This document shows positions 57,181 through 64,000 of a stretch of DNA of 64,000 nt, one piece after another. A program made the position numbers and the translations under genes. The notes beneath the pieces are model-generated. The model worked only from the letters and a program-made list of their open reading frames with translations, made no database searches and had not been told where the DNA came from. This DNA comes from Adiantum capillus-veneris (Eukaryota; Streptophyta; Polypodiopsida; Polypodiales; Pteridaceae), in assembly GCA_014529385.2 (NCBI GenBank), contig CM043952.1:54578119-54642118 (forward strand). The letters are read 5' to 3'. The first letter of the stretch is position 1. The number at the start of each line of letters is the position of its first letter.

Positions 57181-57397
57181 CACCTAGGTAGTACTCCTAG
57201 CTCGTCCACAAGCACGAGATTGATAAAAAAGGCAAAGAAGAAGAAGAAGTAGAAGCCGTGCCTCTGCTTTGTTGTGACTTAGAATGGTTGTTCCTTTGCT
57301 CCCATGGAAAATGTCTTTGCATGGGCTCTCTTGTATTTTTCTTGTTTTTCTTAATACAAACATCCCACATAATGTGTGAATTGCTTTAAAAAAAAAA
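57181..57397 (+). mobile_element. LINE 3' end with A-tail
   Basis: Lys codons and a stop (about 57250), a short non-coding stretch, then AAAAAAAAAA at 57387-57397. ORF2 is missing between ORF1 and the tail, so this is an ORF1-only (non-autonomous or deleted) copy. Confidence 0.5.
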
Positions 57398-58854
57398 GAA
57401 AGTGTTCTTGAAATAGAGAGGTGATATTGCAAGGGGACAAACCTTCCATACAAGCCGTGAAACTAAGCCACAAGGAGAGTTGTACCATGGAGATTGACCA
57501 CAATAATACCTTGCCTCAATTTTCATTTCAATCTTAGCCCACTTCCTCATGTCTAGAGTGAGTCTATCCAAAATTGAGTTCATGCCAAATTTCTAAGATA
57601 GATACACCTTGTGCACAATGTTTGGAAAGACATGCTCACGAGAAATACTATCAAAGAAAGCAACAAAAAAACAACTTTACATATAAGATAGGTAGACACA
57701 AGGCACGGCTTATTGAAGACATGAGTACTTACACATTGGTGGTGTCCAATGAGAGTAGCAACTCTACCTCCTTTGCTTTTGACGCCTGGATGAACTAATA
57801 TCGTACACTAACAATGGTATTGAGGCTGATCAGGGTACTGTGTGGTTGAAAAATACCCACATGAGTAACATGCACATATGATATACAAATACAATTTACC
57901 TTCATGTAAAGAAATAGGTTACTTACTCTCTTTGATGTGCTTCCACCATGCCTTTAGTCTATGATTGCCATCCCATACCTTTAAAACTTCTTTGCCTTTA
58001 AATCCTGCCAATCATTCTCCACTAACCTTTCAAATTCCTCATACCTTTGGCGTCAAATAGGGCCCCACTCATTTAGGTTGTGGGAAGTCACATGCATAAT
58101 TAGCCCACAAGGACCTCCCACTGAAACTAAGAAATGGCACATGGTCTCAAGGTATGTGATGGTGTCAAAACAGGGTATTAACCACTGGGCAGTGTTAGAA
58201 AAAGACCGGGGTCTAGTGTATTTTAACCGGCCGAAATTCTAAAAGCCCGGTTAGATTTTCTTGCCTTGAAGAAAACCGGAAATTTTTTACAAGTTTTAGT
58301 GTAATTACCGGCAAAAGCTTCAAATTTTGACCTAAAAACCGGGAGAATTTCAAGATTGCCCTTATTTTCTTTAGTTAGGAAAAATGTATTTTTCTAGCCC
58401 TGCCACTGAGCATCGTCAGTGGTTAATCTAGCAGCTCATGTGCCACTAAGCAACAAAGAGGAACAAGTGTTCTCCTCTGGACATAAATAGCAGCTTCATG
58501 TTCCATCAAACAACAAAGAGGAACAAGTGATCTTATCTGGACATAAAATTAGTAGCTCATGTGCCACCAAGCAACAAAGAGGAGAACAAGTGTTCTGTTT
58601 TCCTTTGGACATAAAATTGGCTAAGCACACTTTTTATCAAACCAAGTAATACTTGCTTGCCAAGATGCCTTTTGTGCTTCTTTTCATCATCCTCTTCACA
58701 TCCTCAATATCATTACTCACCTCTTCATTTTCATCTAATCCTTCATGACGGACATTAATCTTTGCACACATGAAAAAAATTAAAAAAAGAAAGAGAGCTT
58801 TGCTTGACATCTACCTCTCTATTTGTTTCGCTACCTCTCTTTATCCTCTTTATC
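57398..58854. other. No gene seen
   Basis: AT-rich sequence. 58435-58620 contains a threefold loose repeat (AGCAACAAAGAGGAACAAGTG with GGACATAAA). Short open frames have no recognisable domain. Confidence 0.5.
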
Positions 58855-58878
58855 TCTCTCTCTCTCTCTCTCTCTCAT

Positions 58879-58935
<57 letters not shown>

Positions 58936-59013
58936 TATATATGTGTGTGTGTGTGTATACACACACACATATATATATATACATATACACACACACACAC
59001 ACACCCCTATATA

Positions 59014-59044
<31 letters not shown>

Positions 59045-59132
59045 CTGTATATATATATGTATATATATATATATATGTGTGTGTGTGTATACACACACAC
59101 ACACACACACATACACACACACACACACACCT
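58855..59132. repeat. Compound CT/CA/TA/GT microsatellite
   Basis: CT run, long CA run (58881-58930), then alternating blocks of TATATA, GTGTGT, CACACA, GTGTGT and CACACA to 59132. CA and GT blocks face each other several times, so the DNA can fold into hairpins or Z-DNA. Open frames of up to 227 codons here are low-complexity artefacts. Confidence 0.95.
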
Positions 59133-59289
59133 ATATATATATCGTTCTCTCCCTCCATCTCTAGTTTTTTACCCTCTTTCTCTCCCTATCTCTCTCTTTC
59201 TATTCCTGTCTTCCTCTCTATCACTCTCCCCTTCTATCTCTATTTTTTAATCACGACCCCTATCATCTCTTTATCTCTATCTCGTTATC

Positions 59290-59290
<1 letters not shown>

Positions 59291-59337
<47 letters not shown>

Positions 59338-59340
59338 ACA
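59291..59340. repeat. Poly-C tract followed by AC repeat
   Basis: 33 consecutive C, then an (AC)n run to about 59340. Confidence 0.95.
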
Positions 59341-59342
59341 TA

Positions 59343-59435
59343 GCAGGTCTTGAGTTCAACTCCTCGTCGGCTAGATATTTAAGGTCTCTTGGGATAGTTT
59401 CCTACGACGTTAAAACTGTCTTCTTCTTCTTTTTA
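59343..59435 (+). mobile_element. tRNA-like SINE, truncated copy 4
   Basis: GCAGGTCTTGAGTTCAACTC through TACGACGTTAAAACTGTC repeats the B-box half of the 55-kb SINE. The A-box half is missing, replaced by the simple repeat. Confidence 0.6.
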
Positions 59436-60031
59436 TTCTTCTCCTCTCTCTAATAATAACAATAATGTTATAAAAAATAATTATATTGTTTTATAGTAGC
59501 GATAATGGTACAATGAAATAACAATGATTTGAAAAATAGGATAGCATATAATTTTATTAGAAAAATTCCAATCATTGAAAATTATCAAAAAGGTACAAAA
59601 AATTCCCTTTGCATAAAACTTCCGAATTTGATCTCAATTTTGTATAACCATAAATATAAAAAGAAAATAAGAAAGTCTTCCTTGTATCTACCTCCATTAA
59701 AAAAAAACAACAAATCTTCTAGCTTGAGGTTTTCACATGAGATTGAAAATCATTTTAAATAACATTAAAAAAGTACGCAATTTTGTATGGGGGGACTCAC
59801 TATATGTAAAACATATATATCACATGCGTTCAAGGCCTTTTTATAAAACCCCTTAGCTGTGAATTTTTCATCATATAAGGGATCTTTTTTCTATTCAATT
59901 GAAAAAAATTATTTAAAATGATTTCTTCAACATCCTTCTATGAGTGAAATATGCTAAAACAAAGAGTAAATTAATTTATGCTATTGAATCCACGTGATAT
60001 ACTTTTTTTTAAATTGTGGTAAGCACACAAA
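59436..60031. other. No gene seen
   Basis: Very AT-rich; short open frames without homology. Confidence 0.5.
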
Positions 60032-60275
60032 CCCCCCCCCCCCCCCCCCCCCCCCAACGCCCCCCCAATCCCCTTTTTTCTTTGGTCAATTTTCTACATA
60101 TCATAGCTATCTATCCCACAATATCATCTATTTTTTTCACAAGGTTTCATGAAGAATTCTCACTTTTTATAAAACAAAAAGGGGCACAAGAGCCCCCTGA
60201 TCATCCATGCGTGTAGATGATTGGGGAGCTCTTGCCCTACCCCCCCCTCCCCCCCCCCCCCCCCCCCCCCCCCCC
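60032..60275. repeat. Two poly-C tracts
   Basis: C24 at 60032-60055 and C runs at 60241-60247 and 60249-60275. The sequence between (CAATTTTCTACATATC and on) is unremarkable. Confidence 0.93.
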
Positions 60276-60734
60276 ACAAATTGAGGAATCATCATGGATT
60301 CTCTAGAATTTCAAATTTCTTGAGGCCTAGACCTATCTACACTTTCTGTTATGCTGCTTGAAGCCACATGGCACACATGGTAAAGAACCAAAAATCCACT
60401 ACGGCTCTAGCACCCCAATTGTTTGTGTGTGTGTGGGGATCTCTTGTATTTTTGAGCCTCAAAAAAGCGTATGAGATTTTAGCCTTTTTTTGCAACGAAA
60501 ATTGTGAGCCTTAGAAAGACACATGATGAGATTAAGCAAACAATATTACCCTACACTTATTAACCTCTTGCATAAACCTTTTGAGCACTCTTAAATTTGG
60601 AGAAACCACATGAATATAAGGACGTTAGTCATCCCACATATGTATGAAAGTTTGAAAAAAGCACTTTATGGGCTGAATCAACCATAAAGTGCAAGCATAG
60701 AGAATTCAAAATTAATTCTTTATCACCCTCACTC

Positions 60735-61400
60735 TCAAAGAATAGCAATTATGGTTACTAGGTGAAAAGGTGTGGTATTATTGGTCCAGAATTGGGACAT
60801 CCTGTGCCAATTCCTTGGCTCCAGCATCATAATGTGTTGCATAGTATCTCTTGGCAAACCTCTTCTAGATAGACGATTGCTATTCTGAATAGAGAACTTT
60901 TGACAATTTCCATTGGCCATTGCATCATTATTGGCTTTGTACCCCTGAATTGCTAATCTCAGTGCATCTTCGGCATTCTCTTTGCTCTTCTACAATAATT
61001 ACATGCTGCTCTAGTGCATTGCTCTTTATCCTATCCAAATCTTTTCGATCAGTCTCAAACTTTAGTTTCCTCTTTTGATGAGCTTCTGCATTCGTGCTAT
61101 TGTCTAGCTTTGTTTGCATTTCCTCTTCTTCAACTGTAGATCCTTCATTTCCTTGGTGAAATCATATATCTTTTCTTCTTGTTCTACTATGGCCTTTGCT
61201 TGCTTTTTGACATCACTGCATTCTCTGCGCATGACTCTCAACAGTGATTGCACACTTGCTCATGCACTTCTAAAGCATTTTCCATGAGCACCTATAGCTT
61301 CAATTTTTGATGAAGCAATTCTCGTAGCAGAGAGCTTGGTACACAAGTGTGAGCCTTCATTGTCTTCACCATCATACATAATGCATCTATCTAGCTATCA
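60735..61400 (-). pseudogene. Decayed coding remnant, charged/coiled-coil (unidentified)
   Basis: The minus strand shows coding-like stretches in alternating frames: SLLRVMRRECSDVKKQAKAI, EEKIYDFTKEMKDLQLKK, LDNSTNAEAHQKRKLKFETD, then SNRLSRRGLPRDTMQHIM. Rich in Lys/Glu, likely helical. It may be an old gag or a host coiled-coil pseudogene; no family recognised. Confidence 0.35.
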
Positions 61401-61481
61401 ATTCTTGTAGCAAAGACCTTGGCACACAAGTGTGAGCCTTCATTGTCTTCATCATCATGCATAATGCATCTATCTAGTTAT
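61316..61481. repeat. 83-bp tandem duplication
   Basis: CAATTCTCGTAGCAGAGAGC to GCATCTATCTAGCTAT (61316-61398) recurs at 61399-61481 with several substitutions. Confidence 0.88.

Positions 61482-64000
<2,519 letters not shown>

Noticed and set aside
58770-59453. Open frames up to 227 codons on both strands
   Set aside because: They translate microsatellite and poly-C sequence (Thr/His, Val/Cys, Pro runs); several frames are open simultaneously.

Overview
This window looks like repeat-dominated nuclear DNA of a land plant with a large, transposon-rich genome. The grounds are chromodomain-bearing Ty3/gypsy elements (chromoviruses), initiator-Met-tRNA type primer sites, Ty1/copia reverse-transcriptase remnants, LINEs with the zf-RVT and CCHC signatures typical of plants, and AAACCCTA-type motifs. 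I cannot name the species. I see no rRNA, functional tRNA, CRISPR or bacterial feature, and at most one ordinary host gene (three possible exons at 49.9-50.8 kb).

Layout, left to right. 1-0.59 kb is a duplicated GA-rich segment. 0.58-10.55 kb is a LINE ORF2 3' end split by a complete chromovirus, element A (1138-9489; two 1542-bp LTRs, about 20 differences between them). 10.55-13.2 kb holds LTR-like debris. 13.2-36.9 kb is a nest: a minus-oriented LTR (H) is split by element B (13573-35603). B's chromodomain is split by element C (19060-34224). C is split at its gag/protease junction by the minus-strand element D (22397-28897). B's 5' LTR also carries a small DNA-transposon-like insert with an 8-bp target duplication.

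37.0-48.2 kb is a decayed chromovirus, E, with a solo LTR (37692-39342) inside its pol and a non-autonomous minus-strand LTR element, F (41524 to about 45.6 kb or beyond), in its 3' region. 48.2-49.6 kb holds minus-strand copia and LINE scraps. 49.9-50.8 kb is the candidate spliced gene. 51.3-52.2 kb and 53.5-56.2 kb hold two pairs of fold-back (long inverted repeat) elements. 55.0-55.6 kb is a tandem array of a tRNA-like SINE. 55.6-57.4 kb is a poly-A-tailed LINE copy carrying only ORF1. The rest is non-coding sequence with many simple repeats, including a 0.28-kb CA/TA/GT compound repeat, three poly-C tracts and a 147-bp CT/CA tract.

There is no cooperating gene set. The content is the history of successive insertions, readable from target-site duplications and interrupted reading frames. 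A to E are all chromoviruses. A and C share one primer-site type; B and D share another and are close relatives in pol. Every pol seen has stops, frameshifts, deletions or an altered protease active site, so none looks autonomous now. The most interesting residues are the multi-level nest, the modular LTRs with a box conserved across families, the fold-back pairs, the SINE array, the small two-ORF LTR element and the candidate spliced gene.
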